The position numbers and the translations under genes were made by a program. From CAZUYC01 sp964624475 (lineage in GTDB: Bacteria; Myxococcota_A; UBA9160; SMWR01): a DNA stretch of 64,000 nucleotides. Location of the stretch: NCBI GenBank assembly GCA_964624475.1, contig CAZUYC010000094.1:50859-114858 (forward strand), written 5' to 3'. This document shows positions 17,585-26,713 of this stretch, one piece after another (within the stretch, counting starts at the first letter, position 1; every line of letters starts with the position of its first letter). The notes under the pieces are model-generated. The model did no database searches. It saw only the letters and a list, made by a program, of their open reading frames with translations, and was not told the DNA's origin.

Positions 17585-18622
17585 TCAGGACCGGATGGCG
17601 ATTTCCTTGAGCAGGGAAAGATCGTCCAGCGTCCGACCCGTTCCGATGGCCACGGCGGTGAGGGGGTCTTCCGCCAGCATCACCGGGAGGCCCGTGGCCT
17701 CCCGCAAGAGGACGTCGAGGTTTCGCAGGAGCGATCCCCCGCCCGTCATCACGATTCCCTTGTCGACGATGTCCGCGGCGAGCTCGGGCGGCGTGCGCTC
17801 GAGGGCGATCTTCACGCTCTCCACCACCGCGGTCACCGGCTCCGAGAGGGCCTCGCGCACCTCCTCGGACTTGATCTCCAGGGTCTTCGGCACGCCCGCC
17901 ACCAGATCGCGGCCCTTGATCTCCATCGATTCGACCTCGTCGGTCGGGGCGGCGGTGCCGATGTTGATCTTGATCAGCTCCGCCGTGCGCTCGCCGATCA
18001 GCAGGTTGTGCTTGCGCTTCACGTAGTTGATGATCGCCTCGTCCATCTTGTCGCCGCCGACGCGTACCGAGTTCGAGTAGACGATGCCGGCGAGGGAGAT
18101 CACCGCGACCTCGGTCGTGCCGCCGCCGATGTCGATGATCATGTTGCCCGAGGGCTCGGTGACCGGGAGCCCCGCGCCGATCGCGGCGGCCATGGGCGAG
18201 TCGATCAGATAGACCTCGCGCGCTCCCGCCGACATCGCGGACTCGCGCACCGCGCGCTTCTCCACCTCGGTGATTCCGGAGGGCACCGCGATCACGATGC
18301 GCGGGCGCACGAGCCTCTTCCGGTCGTGGACGCGCGCGATGAAGTAGCGCAGCATCGCCTCGGTGATCTCGAAGTCGGCGATCACGCCGTCCTTCATCGG
18401 GCGGATCGCCACGATATTGCCGGGCGTCCGCCCGAGCATCTCCTTCGCTTCCTTGCCGACGGCGCGCACCTTGTCGACGCCGCGGGCGTCGCGCGTGACG
18501 GCGACGACGCTCGGCTCCGAGACGACGATCCCCTTGCCCTTGGCGTAGACGACGGTGTTGGCCGTCCCGAGGTCGATCGCGAGGTCGTTGGAGAACCAGC
18601 CGAGCACCGAGTCGAAGATCAC
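17585..18622 (-). CDS. mreB: Actin-like cell-shape protein MreB
   Basis: A 345-residue bacterial actin. Nucleotide-binding signatures are LAIDLGTANTVVYAKGKGIV (about 13-32), MIIDIGGGTTEVAVISLAG, and MTGGGSLLRNLDVLL. It forms membrane-bound filaments that position elongation enzymes. The GTG at 18622 (VIFDSVLGWFSNDLAID) is preferred because AGGAG lies five bases upstream. It is the first gene of the cell-shape operon, so its promoter should lie in the 244-bp divergent gap to the PpiD-like gene. Confidence 0.98.
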   Translation of the reverse strand: MIFDSVLGWFSNDLAIDLGTANTVVYAKGKGIVVSEPSVVAVTRDARGVDKVRAVGKEAKEMLGRTPGNIVAIRPMKDGVIADFEITEAMLRYFIARVHDRKRLVRPRIVIAVPSGITEVEKRAVRESAMSAGAREVYLIDSPMAAAIGAGLPVTEPSGNMIIDIGGGTTEVAVISLAGIVYSNSVRVGGDKMDEAIINYVKRKHNLLIGERTAELIKINIGTAAPTDEVESMEIKGRDLVAGVPKTLEIKSEEVREALSEPVTAVVESVKIALERTPPELAADIVDKGIVMTGGGSLLRNLDVLLREATGLPVMLAEDPLTAVAIGTGRTLDDLSLLKEIAIRS

Positions 18623-18634
18623 GAGGTCTCCTGT

Positions 18635-18698
18635 GGAACGCCGTTCCGGAGGACCGGATTCCTGCCGCGCGAGTCCACGTAACTCATCGTTTGTACAA
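18635..18698 (-). promoter_or_regulatory. Palindromes in the mreB leader / divergent promoter region
   Basis: The 244-bp gap between mreB and the foldase gene (18623-18866) contains GGAACG-C-CGTTCC (18635-18647), just upstream of the mreB ribosome-binding site, and TTGTACAA (18691-18698) in a locally AT-rich patch. Either could be an operator, or the first could fold in the mRNA. I could not identify convincing -35 and -10 boxes for either gene, and nothing else in the gap is recognisable. Confidence 0.3.
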
Positions 18699-18866
18699 GG
18701 CGTTTTCGCCCTGGCCCACCCTCGGGGAAGAGCGTAACAGTCCACCCGTGGGGGATCAAGGCTCCGGGCCCGTGCTTGCCCCCGGGGATGCCGACTCCTA
18801 GTCTCGCCGGCGCCCCCGGTGTCCGCATCGGTGGGACTCGTGTCGGGGCTGAGGGAGCGGGGCGCA

Positions 18867-20381
18867 ATGCTGCGATTCTTGCGCAGGGGCCAGCGTTGGG
18901 TCACGGCGGTGCTCGTGGTGGGCCTCGGCACCGTCTTCGCGATCTTCATCGGGGTGGGCGGCAGCCCGCTCGAGATGCGCCGCGGGAGCGCCGTGGTCGG
19001 CGTCGGGCCGTACACCTTCGGGATCCCGGAGTTCGAGCGCGAGCGCGCCCAGCGCGAGGAGCAGTACCGCGAGGCGCTCGGGGAGCACTTCGATCCCAAG
19101 GCCATGGCCGAGAGCCTCGACATGCTGACCGCCCAGGTGCTCGCGAACCGGGCGCTCCTGGCGCTCGAGGCCGAGCGGCTCGGCCTCGCGGTCTCGACGC
19201 CCGAGATCGAGCGGGCGGTGGGCCCCGCCTTCGCCGGCGAGGACGGCCGGGTCGACCCCGAGCAGTTCCGGGACTGGGTCGATTACCAGTATGGGAGCGA
19301 GAAGGCCTTCGTGCGCGATCAGCGCCTCGAGATGCTGGCCCGCAAGCTGATCCGCGTCGCGAACGGCCAGAGCCACGTCTCCCTGGACGAGGCCCGCGAG
19401 GCGGTGCGGCGCCGGCTCGAGTCGGTGCGGATCGCCTTCCCGGTCCTCGACGCGAGCAGGCCGCCGGAGGGAGCCCTGGTCTCCGCCGAGCAGGTGACGG
19501 AGTTCCTCACCACCCGCGACGCGGAGGCGCGCAAGCTCTACGACGACCGCAAGGACCGCTACGACGTGCCCGAGCAGGTGCGCGCCCGGCACGTCCTGGT
19601 CCAGCTGGCGGCGGACGCGCCTGCCGAGGCCGTCGCCGCGGCCGAGGCGAAGGCCCGCCAGGCGCTCGAGCGGTTGCGGGCGGGCGAGGCCTTCGAGCGG
19701 GTCGCCGCCGAGGCGAGCGACGACGCCGGGTCCAAGGCCGATGGCGGCGACCTCGGCTTCTTCCGGCGCGGGCAGATGGTGAAGCCCTTCGAGGACGCGG
19801 CCTTCTCCCTCCCGCCGGGAGAGCTCTCCGAGCCGGTCCGCAGCGACTTTGGCTTCCACGTCCTGCGCGTCGAGGAGAAGCGCGAAGCGCAGCTGCGCAG
19901 CTACGAGGAGGTGCGCGAGGAACTCGGTCGCGAGATCCTCGGCCGCGAGGCGGGCCGCGCCGCCGCGCGGGAGCGCGCCGAGCAGCTCGCGCAGGCCGTG
20001 CGCGGGGGAAAGAGCGTCGAGGAGGCCGCGCGCGAGGCGGGGCTCACGCTCGAGCGGAGCGGCTGGCTGCGCCGGCGCCCCGACGGCTACGTGCCGGGCC
20101 TCGGCGCCGCCCCGGACCTGCTCGCCGTGGCCTTCACGCTCGGGCCCGGCCAGAGCTCGGACCGCATCTTCGAGGCGGGCGAGAAGCTGGCGCTGGTCCA
20201 GCTGCTCGAGCGCCGCGAGCCGGAGGCGAGCGAGGTGGACCCGGTGGTCGAGGCGGAGCGGCGCAGCCTCGAGCAGCGCAAGCTCGACGCGCAGCTCGAG
20301 AGCTGGATCGCGGCGCGCCGCGCGGAGCTCGCCGATTCCGACCAGCTCTTCGTCGAGCTCGACGGCGTCCGCAGTCGCTAG
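18867..20381 (+). CDS. PpiD/SurA-like parvulin peptidyl-prolyl isomerase
   Basis: A 504-residue periplasmic foldase anchored by one N-terminal helix (about 12-31). A SurA_N-like helical region follows, then a parvulin domain (about 235-345) with ARHVLVQLAADAP, SKADGGDLGFFRRGQMVKPF and FGFHVLRVEEKREA. A C-terminal helical region completes the PpiD plan. It would help fold outer-membrane or secreted proteins. The ATG at 18867 is preferred because GAGGGAG (18851-18857) lies nine bases upstream. It is divergent from mreB and convergent with the crotonase gene, with a shared terminator. Confidence 0.88.
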   Translation: MLRFLRRGQRWVTAVLVVGLGTVFAIFIGVGGSPLEMRRGSAVVGVGPYTFGIPEFERERAQREEQYREALGEHFDPKAMAESLDMLTAQVLANRALLALEAERLGLAVSTPEIERAVGPAFAGEDGRVDPEQFRDWVDYQYGSEKAFVRDQRLEMLARKLIRVANGQSHVSLDEAREAVRRRLESVRIAFPVLDASRPPEGALVSAEQVTEFLTTRDAEARKLYDDRKDRYDVPEQVRARHVLVQLAADAPAEAVAAAEAKARQALERLRAGEAFERVAAEASDDAGSKADGGDLGFFRRGQMVKPFEDAAFSLPPGELSEPVRSDFGFHVLRVEEKREAQLRSYEEVREELGREILGREAGRAAARERAEQLAQAVRGGKSVEEAAREAGLTLERSGWLRRRPDGYVPGLGAAPDLLAVAFTLGPGQSSDRIFEAGEKLALVQLLERREPEASEVDPVVEAERRSLEQRKLDAQLESWIAARRAELADSDQLFVELDGVRSR

Positions 20382-20412
20382 GAGCCTGACCCGGTCTTGG
20401 GTCAGGCTTCCT
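20380..20412 (+). terminator. Bidirectional stem-loop terminator
   Basis: An inverted repeat reads AGGAGCCTGACCC, a GGTCTT loop, then GGGTCAGGCTTCCT. The stem has at least 11 pairs with a single extra base near the foot. It overlaps the stop of the foldase gene on one strand and the stop of the crotonase gene on the other. No strong T-run is present, but its position at convergent stops supports a shared terminator. Confidence 0.65.
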
Positions 20413-21214
20413 CGTCCGGGTCGCCGAACTTCGGGGGGCGCCGCTCGAGGTTGGCGCGCACGGCCTCGCGCTGCTGCGGGCCGCCGATCAGGCCCCGCTG
20501 GAGCTTCGCCTCGAACGCGAGGCCCTCCTCGACCGATACGAGCCCGGAGGCGCCCAGCAGCTGCTTGCCGGCGCGGATCGCGCTCGGCGAGCGGCCGGCG
20601 ATCTGGCGCGCGAGCTCGAACGCCGCCTCGCGCGGCCTCTCGCAGCTGCGGGTCGCGAGGCCGAGCGCGACGGCCTCCTCGCCGCTCACCTCGCGCCCCG
20701 TGAACGTGAGCTCCTTCGCCACGTCGAGGCGCACCAGCCGCCGCAGGGTCTGCGTTCCGCTCATGTCCGGGATCAGCCCCCACTGGATCTCCATCACCGA
20801 GAGGCGCGCGTCGGGCGCGACCAGGCGCAGGTCGGCCGCGAGCGCGATCTGGAGCCCGCCGCCGAAGCACACGCCGTGGACGGCGGCGATGACGGGCACC
20901 GGCAGCTCGCTCCAGGTCCAGGCGGCCTGTTGCGCCCGGGTGGCGGGGCCGCCTTCGTAGAGGTCGAGCAGCCCGGGCCCGTTCCCCCCGCCGCCGGCCA
21001 CCGCCCCGAAAGCCGAGATGTCGATCCCCGCGGAGAAGGCGCGGCCCTCTCCCGAGAGCACGACGGCGCGCAACCCGCGCTCGCCGGCGAGCGCGCGCCC
21101 CGCGGCCGCCAGGGCCTCGAACATGGGCAGGTCCAGGGCGTTCAGCTTTTCGGGCCGGGCGAGGCGGACGTCGGCGACACCCCCCTCGAGGGAGACGGTC
21201 ACGCGATCGGACAT
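20402..21214 (-). CDS. Enoyl-CoA hydratase/isomerase (crotonase) family protein
   Basis: A 270-residue crotonase. Family marks are RPEKLNALDLPMFEAL, the oxyanion-hole segment GRAFSAGIDISAFG, and VIAAVHGVCFGGGLQIALAA. In the second catalytic region, IQWGLIPDMSGTQTLRRLV, the residues after GL are IPDMSG. This differs from the Glu-containing hydratase signature and is closer to dienoyl-CoA isomerase-like crotonases. It acts on an acyl-CoA in the cytoplasm; the pathway is not evident from its neighbours. Its C-terminus runs into the shared stem-loop. Confidence 0.88.
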   Translation of the reverse strand: MSDRVTVSLEGGVADVRLARPEKLNALDLPMFEALAAAGRALAGERGLRAVVLSGEGRAFSAGIDISAFGAVAGGGGNGPGLLDLYEGGPATRAQQAAWTWSELPVPVIAAVHGVCFGGGLQIALAADLRLVAPDARLSVMEIQWGLIPDMSGTQTLRRLVRLDVAKELTFTGREVSGEEAVALGLATRSCERPREAAFELARQIAGRSPSAIRAGKQLLGASGLVSVEEGLAFEAKLQRGLIGGPQQREAVRANLERRPPKFGDPDEEA

Positions 21215-21248
21215 CGAGACCTCCAGGGCGCCCCGCGCTGGAGCTAGG

Positions 21249-21665
21249 CTAGGCGCCGAGCACCCGCTTGATGCCGACGATTCCGCCCTTGTAGACGCCC
21301 TCGATCAGGCCGCGCGCCTGGTCGTCGGAGATGCCCTTCGGCTCGAAGGTGCTCGACCAGTCGATGCGGCAGCCGGAGCCCTCGTCGCAGACCTCGATCG
21401 TCGCCAGATAGCTCGCGACCGGGATCGGACCCGCGACGATCGCGTACGAGAGTCGGCGCCCCGCGTCGTCGAAGGCCTCGAGCCGCTCCTGGAGCGAGAG
21501 ACCGCCCGGGAGACCCAGCGTCCGGACGGCGCCGAGGCCACGCCCCTCCAGCGTGCACGTCTCGATCCCCGCCGCGTAGCGCTGGACGCCGCCGAAGTCG
21601 CGCACGAGCTCCCAGACCCGGTCCGCCGACGCCTCGATCCGCTCGCTCACCTTGACGCTCAGCAT
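21249..21665 (-). CDS. SRPBCC-family (polyketide cyclase/dehydrase-like) protein
   Basis: A 138-residue START-like helix-grip protein. It begins MLSVKVSERIEASADRVWEL, has a central FDDAGRRLSYAIV strand region, and ends with SDDQARGLIEGVYKGGI forming the C-terminal helix. Members bind hydrophobic ligands; no catalytic residues can be assigned. The ATG at 21665 has AGAGGAGG just upstream. It may be co-transcribed with the crotonase gene (34-bp gap). The 188 bp upstream, to folE, shows nothing recognisable. Confidence 0.8.
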   Translation of the reverse strand: MLSVKVSERIEASADRVWELVRDFGGVQRYAAGIETCTLEGRGLGAVRTLGLPGGLSLQERLEAFDDAGRRLSYAIVAGPIPVASYLATIEVCDEGSGCRIDWSSTFEPKGISDDQARGLIEGVYKGGIVGIKRVLGA

Positions 21666-21853
21666 CGCCTCGCCTCCTCTGCCGGGCCCTGGCGTGGGCC
21701 CGCACTGCCGGCAGCGTAGAGCAGCCACCCCGGTCGCGCCGGAGGCCGCGATGACCTCCCGCGAGTCGAGGAGGCGACCCGCTCGAAGGAGCCGAGCTCT
21801 CTCGAAGTCCACGCCCGGCGATCGCCGCCGCGAGCGGCGGCCGCTCGGCGGGA

Positions 21854-22444
21854 CTAGGCGAAGGACTGCTTCTTGTGGCGGATCAGGTCCATGAACTCGG
21901 AGCGCGTCTTCGAGTCGCTCTGGAACTCGCCGCGCAGCGAGCTCGTGATGGCGAAGGCGCTCTGCTGCTCCACGCCGCGCATCATCATGCAGAGGTGGAT
22001 CGATTCGACGACGACCGCCACCCCCCTGGGCTCGAGCACGCCTTCGAGCGTCTCGGCGATCTGCGTGGTGAGGCGCTCCTGCACCTGGAGCCGGCGCGCC
22101 AGCATGCCGACGACGCGCGCGATCTTCGAGAGGCCCACCACCTTGCCGTTCGGCACGTAGGCGACGTGCACCCGCCCGAAGAAGGGCAGCATGTGGTGCT
22201 CGCAGAGGCTGTAGAAGTCGATGTCCTTCACGATCACCATCTCGTCGTAGGAGACGGCGAAGAGCGCGTCGTTCAGGATCGCCACCGGGTCCTGCTCGTA
22301 GCCGCTGGTCAGGAAGCGGAGCGAGCGCGCCACGCGCGCCGGCGTGCGCGCGAGGCCTTCGCGGCCGGGCTCCTCGCCGAGCTCCTTCAGGAGCTGCGCG
22401 ACGAGGGGCTCGATGGGATCGGGGGTCTCGTTCGACTGGCTCAT
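21854..22444 (-). CDS. folE: GTP cyclohydrolase I
   Basis: A 196-residue type I enzyme that converts GTP to 7,8-dihydroneopterin triphosphate. The zinc and active-site residues are in DFYSLCEHHMLPFFGRVHVA and SIHLCMMMRGV; QVQERLTTQIAETL is also conserved. The ATG overlaps the stop of the upstream PTPS gene (ATGA). With two PTPS-like genes directly upstream, the product probably feeds a tetrahydropterin or deazapurine route, or folate. Confidence 0.96.
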   Translation of the reverse strand: MSQSNETPDPIEPLVAQLLKELGEEPGREGLARTPARVARSLRFLTSGYEQDPVAILNDALFAVSYDEMVIVKDIDFYSLCEHHMLPFFGRVHVAYVPNGKVVGLSKIARVVGMLARRLQVQERLTTQIAETLEGVLEPRGVAVVVESIHLCMMMRGVEQQSAFAITSSLRGEFQSDSKTRSEFMDLIRHKKQSFA

Positions 22445-22863
22445 TCCATCTCTCCGTACACGAAGGAGTTGCGCCGGGTCTCGACGACGCGCACGCGCGC
22501 GAGCCGCGCCGCCCCGCACTCGGCGACCGGCCCGGCGAGCTCCTCGAAGACCACGCGCGCGACGTTCTCGGCGGTGGGCACGAGGTCGCGCAGGGCGAAG
22601 AGCGGCACCTCGTTCAGCATCCTGTGCGCGAGCCGCCGCCCCACGCGCTCCTCGAAGAGCGCGTCGAGGCGCGCCGGGTCGATCACGCGCCCGCTCCGCT
22701 CGTCGACGGGCCCGGCGACCGTGACCTCGAAGCCGTAGTCGTGGCCGTGCCCGGCCGGGTTGGCGCACTTGCCGTAGATCCTGCGGTTCTCGGCGTCCGA
22801 GGCGGTCCGGATCGCGAGCACATGCGCGGCCGGGAAGCGATAGCGGCGCGTCACGAGGATCAT
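22441..22863 (-). CDS. 6-pyruvoyl-tetrahydropterin synthase / QueD family protein (Cys-containing)
   Basis: A 140-residue PTPS-fold protein. Zinc histidines are visible at FPAAHVL and in the block YGKCANPAGHGHDYGFEVTV. The Cys in GKC matches the catalytic cysteine of PTPS and QueD enzymes. Such enzymes act on dihydroneopterin triphosphate to give 6-pyruvoyl- or 6-carboxy-tetrahydropterin. It overlaps folE downstream and the second PTPS-like gene upstream, forming a three-gene pterin operon. The exact product cannot be told from sequence. Confidence 0.88.
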   Translation of the reverse strand: MILVTRRYRFPAAHVLAIRTASDAENRRIYGKCANPAGHGHDYGFEVTVAGPVDERSGRVIDPARLDALFEERVGRRLAHRMLNEVPLFALRDLVPTAENVARVVFEELAGPVAECGAARLARVRVVETRRNSFVYGEME

Positions 22864-23303
22864 CCGCCGCCTCCGCCCGGCGGGCGAGCGGGGCCGCTCG
22901 AGACCGGCTCCACGATCTCGACCCAGCTGTCCTCCTCGGGCTGGAGCCGGATGCGGTCGAGCGAGCCGGCGGGGAGGGCCGCGAGCAGGAGGCGCTCGAT
23001 CACGCGCGCGAAGTTCTCGTGCGTGGGAGCGACCTTCTCGAAGTAGGGCGTGTCGCGGTTCAGGTCGCGGTGGTCGAAGCGCTGCATGATCTCGCGCTCC
23101 AGGACCTCCTGGAGCTCCTTCAAGTCGATCACCATGCCGGTGCGCGGGTCGGGGACGCCGCGCAGCGTGACCTCGAGCCGGTAGTTGTGCCCGTGGTGGC
23201 GGGCGGCCGGACCGTAGAGGCGCTCGTTCTCCGCTTGCGAGAGCTCGGGGTGCACGCAGCGCAACGACGTGGAGAATTCGATCGCCCGCGTGAGCCGAAT
23301 CAT
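22860..23303 (-). CDS. PTPS/QueD-like paralogue lacking the catalytic Cys
   Basis: A 147-residue PTPS-fold protein. The zinc histidines are kept (CVHPELS near the start and ARHHGHNYRLEVTLRG), and the C-terminal part has FDHRDLNRDTPYF and PTHENFARVIERLL. The position equivalent to the Cys in GKC reads YGPAAR, so the usual catalytic cysteine is missing. It may use a different reaction, as some PTPS variants do, or pair with its neighbour. A Gly-rich tail ends the protein. It lies 52 bp after lexA on the same strand. Confidence 0.8.
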   Translation of the reverse strand: MIRLTRAIEFSTSLRCVHPELSQAENERLYGPAARHHGHNYRLEVTLRGVPDPRTGMVIDLKELQEVLEREIMQRFDHRDLNRDTPYFEKVAPTHENFARVIERLLLAALPAGSLDRIRLQPEEDSWVEIVEPVSSGPARPPGGGGG

Positions 23304-23355
23304 CCCGGGCCCCCGTGAAACCGCGTCCCGTTAGGGTATCGCAGCCCCGCGGGGA

Positions 23356-23958
23356 TCAGTAGCGCCGCAGGAGGCCGCGCACGACGCCCTGGATGAGGAC
23401 GTCGCGCGCCGGGAGCTCGATCGGGGCCATGGCGGCGTTCGCGGGGACGAGCCGGACCTTCGCTCCCCGGCGCTGGAACTTCTTGAGCGTCGCCTCCTGG
23501 CCCCGGATCAGCGCCACGACCGTCTCGCCATCGCGGGCCTCCGAACGGCGCTCGACGACCACGTAGTCGCCGTCCCGGATCTGCTCGTCGATCATCGAGT
23601 CGCCGCGCACTCGGAGCACGAAGCTCTCGGCGCGGGGCGGGACGAGCCCGGGCGGGACCCCGATCGTCTCCACGTCCTCGATCGCCTCGATCGGGACCCC
23701 GGCCGCGACCACGCCCGCGAGGGGCAGCGCCACCGGGCCCGGCCCCGGCGGCGGCACCGGCTCGAGCGAGCGCGAGCGGTTCCAGCCCTTGCGCAAGAGG
23801 CCCTTCTCGACGAGGTGGTGCACGTGCTTGTGCACGGTCGCCACCGAAGAGAGGCCGAAGGCGGCGCCGATCTCCTCGAGGCTCGGCGAGTAGCCCTTCT
23901 CGTCGACGAAGCGGCGCACGAAGTCGTAGATCTCGCGCTGCCTGCGGGTCAGTGCCAT
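23356..23958 (-). CDS. lexA: LexA repressor (SOS regulator)
   Basis: A 200-residue LexA. The N-terminal winged helix begins MALTRRQREIYDFV and includes SLEEIGAAFGLSSVATVHKH. The C-terminal peptidase domain has the Ala86-Gly87 cleavage site in AGVVAAGVPIEA, Ser121 in RGDSMIDEQI and the general-base Lys159 in QEATLKKF. It represses DNA-damage genes until RecA-stimulated self-cleavage. The ATG at 23958 was chosen from family start position; the frame runs open upstream. It is divergent from groES, separated by the CIRCE region. I could not identify a LexA box in that gap. Confidence 0.95.
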   Translation of the reverse strand: MALTRRQREIYDFVRRFVDEKGYSPSLEEIGAAFGLSSVATVHKHVHHLVEKGLLRKGWNRSRSLEPVPPPGPGPVALPLAGVVAAGVPIEAIEDVETIGVPPGLVPPRAESFVLRVRGDSMIDEQIRDGDYVVVERRSEARDGETVVALIRGQEATLKKFQRRGAKVRLVPANAAMAPIELPARDVLIQGVVRGLLRRY

Positions 23959-24059
23959 CGCGGCTCCCTCGCCCCGGCGGTCGCACGGCCGCCCGTGCCG
24001 TTGGGGGGATGGTCGGAGCCTCGCGAAAGGTCGGCGAAAGTGCAAGGGGGCTCCCGGGG

Positions 24060-24087
24060 TTGCGCCAGCGCCCCCGGCGCCTACATT
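24060..24087 (+). promoter_or_regulatory. Candidate groESL promoter
   Basis: TTGCGC (24060-24065) and TACATT (24082-24087) are separated by 16 bp, matching vegetative sigma-factor spacing. The predicted start of transcription, about seven bases later, falls at the left edge of the CIRCE operator, which is the usual arrangement for HrcA-repressed genes. Confidence 0.5.
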
Positions 24088-24096
24088 CCGGCGCAC

Positions 24097-24123
24097 CTGG
24101 CACTCGGACCACCCGAGTGCCAA
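24097..24123 (+). promoter_or_regulatory. CIRCE operator (HrcA binding site)
   Basis: The sequence CTGGCACTC, nine bases, GAGTGCCAA matches the CIRCE consensus TTAGCACTC-N9-GAGTGCTAA. The seven inner bases of each arm are perfectly paired and the spacer is exactly nine. It lies about 78 bp before groES. hrcA is in the same window (49582-50643), so repression of groESL by HrcA is well supported. Confidence 0.93.
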
Positions 24124-24200
24124 ATCGAGACCATCGGGAGCGGCGCGACGAGCCGGTACCCACGCGGGCCGGCGGCCGTTCCCTCGGAGGGTTCATCCGC

Positions 24201-24488
24201 ATGAAGATCCGACCGCTCCAGGACCGCCTTCTCGTCAAGCGCATCGAAGAGGAGGAGAAGACCAAGGGAGGCATCATCATCCCCGACACCGCCAAGGAGA
24301 AGCCCACCGAGGGCAAGGTCGTCGCCGTCGGCAAGGGCAAGGTGCTCGAGAACGGCAAGCTCCAGCCGCTCGAGATCAAGAAGGGCGACCGGATACTCTT
24401 CAACAAGTATTCCGGTACCGAGGTCCAGGTCGAGGGCGAGGAGCATCTCATCATCCGCGAGGACGACGTCCTCGGCATCTGCGAGTAG
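24201..24488 (+). CDS. groES: Co-chaperonin GroES
   Basis: A 95-residue GroES, the heptameric lid of GroEL. MKIRPLQDRLLVKRIEEEEK opens the protein, the mobile loop is TKGGIIIPDTAKEKPTEG, and DDVLGICE closes it. CGGAGG (24185-24190) lies ten bases before the ATG. It is the first gene of groES-groEL, downstream of the CIRCE operator, so it is expected to be heat-induced by loss of HrcA repression. Confidence 0.98.
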   Translation: MKIRPLQDRLLVKRIEEEEKTKGGIIIPDTAKEKPTEGKVVAVGKGKVLENGKLQPLEIKKGDRILFNKYSGTEVQVEGEEHLIIREDDVLGICE

Positions 24489-24501
24489 GAGGCAACGCGC
24501 C

Positions 24502-26133
<1,632 letters not shown>

Positions 26134-26160
26134 CGCGCGCTAGTCGGTCCTGGAACGAGC

Positions 26161-26195
26161 GAAGGCCCCGGAGCGGCATCCGCCCCGGGGCCTTC
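26161..26195 (+). terminator. groESL terminator
   Basis: An 11-bp perfect stem (GAAGGCCCCGG paired with CCGGGGCCTTC) encloses a 13-base loop and is followed by CGCTTTC. It lies 27 bp after the groEL stop. The stem is strong; the T-run is short. Confidence 0.8.
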
Positions 26196-26286
26196 CGCTT
26201 TCAGGAGTCGAACGGCGGCGACTCAGAGCGGGCCCGCCAGCAGGCTACCCCCGCACCGGCGCACGCCCCGTGCCGCGGCTCGGGCC

Positions 26287-26332
26287 GCAAGCGCGCGAAG
26301 CGCGCGCGCAGCGAGCCGCAGGCGAGCGGAGT
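26287..26332 (+). repeat. Solo 46-nt two-hairpin repeat arm
   Basis: Read on plus: GCAA, a 6-bp stem GCGCGC / GCGCGC with a GAA triloop, a GCGCAGCGA spacer, a GCC-GCA-GGC mini-hairpin, then GAGCGGAGT. It matches the arms of the 216-bp elements in plan and length. It lies in the convergent gap between the groEL terminator and the histone-like gene, ending 15 bp before that gene's stop. Confidence 0.85.
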
Positions 26333-26347
26333 GAATGCGCTAGCACC

Positions 26348-26566
26348 TCAGAGCGCCGCGAGCTTCGAGCGCGCGGTCTCGATGTCGCCGTCCATCACGG
26401 TCTTGCGCTTGTTGTCCTCGGCGGACGCCTGGGCCGCGCGCGCCAGGCGAGCGATGTAGTCCTCGGTCGCCGCCACCGCGAGGGTGAGGGCGGAGCCGGA
26501 GACGCGAAGCCCTCCACCATGCTTCGTCAACAGGCGCTTCACCACCGCGTTGGGCAGATCGGCCAT
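26348..26566 (-). CDS. Histone-fold DNA-binding protein (bacterial histone)
   Basis: A 72-residue protein consisting of a single histone fold: helix 1 LPNAVVKRLLTKHG (4-17), loop GLRVSGSA, long helix 2 (about 26-52), loop KRKTV (53-57), helix 3 MDGDIETARSKL. It keeps archaeal-histone marks: R21 in loop 1, K55-T56 in loop 2, and an R54/D61 pair at the spacing of the histone Arg-Asp clamp. Histones are rare in bacteria but known, for example in Bdellovibrio. It probably binds DNA as a dimer. The ATG at 26566 has GGAGGGG upstream. It is encoded convergently with groEL. Confidence 0.85.
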   Translation of the reverse strand: MADLPNAVVKRLLTKHGGGLRVSGSALTLAVAATEDYIARLARAAQASAEDNKRKTVMDGDIETARSKLAAL

Positions 26567-26713
26567 CGGGGTTCCCCTCCATCCATGGGCGAGGCGAGAG
26601 CGTAGGGGCCGCCGCGGTCCTGTCAACGCGCCGCAGGCGTCGCGCCTGCGGGGAGTACCCCCCGGCCGCACGGGACGAGACGGTGTTTTGCGCCTCCGGC
26701 CACGACGGTTTCT

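Noticed and set aside
18635..18647. LexA box (GGAACG-C-CGTTCC) upstream of mreB
   Set aside because: The spacing between GAAC and GTTC is three bases rather than the four of the Gram-positive box, and mreB is not a typical SOS gene. It is kept only as an unassigned palindrome.
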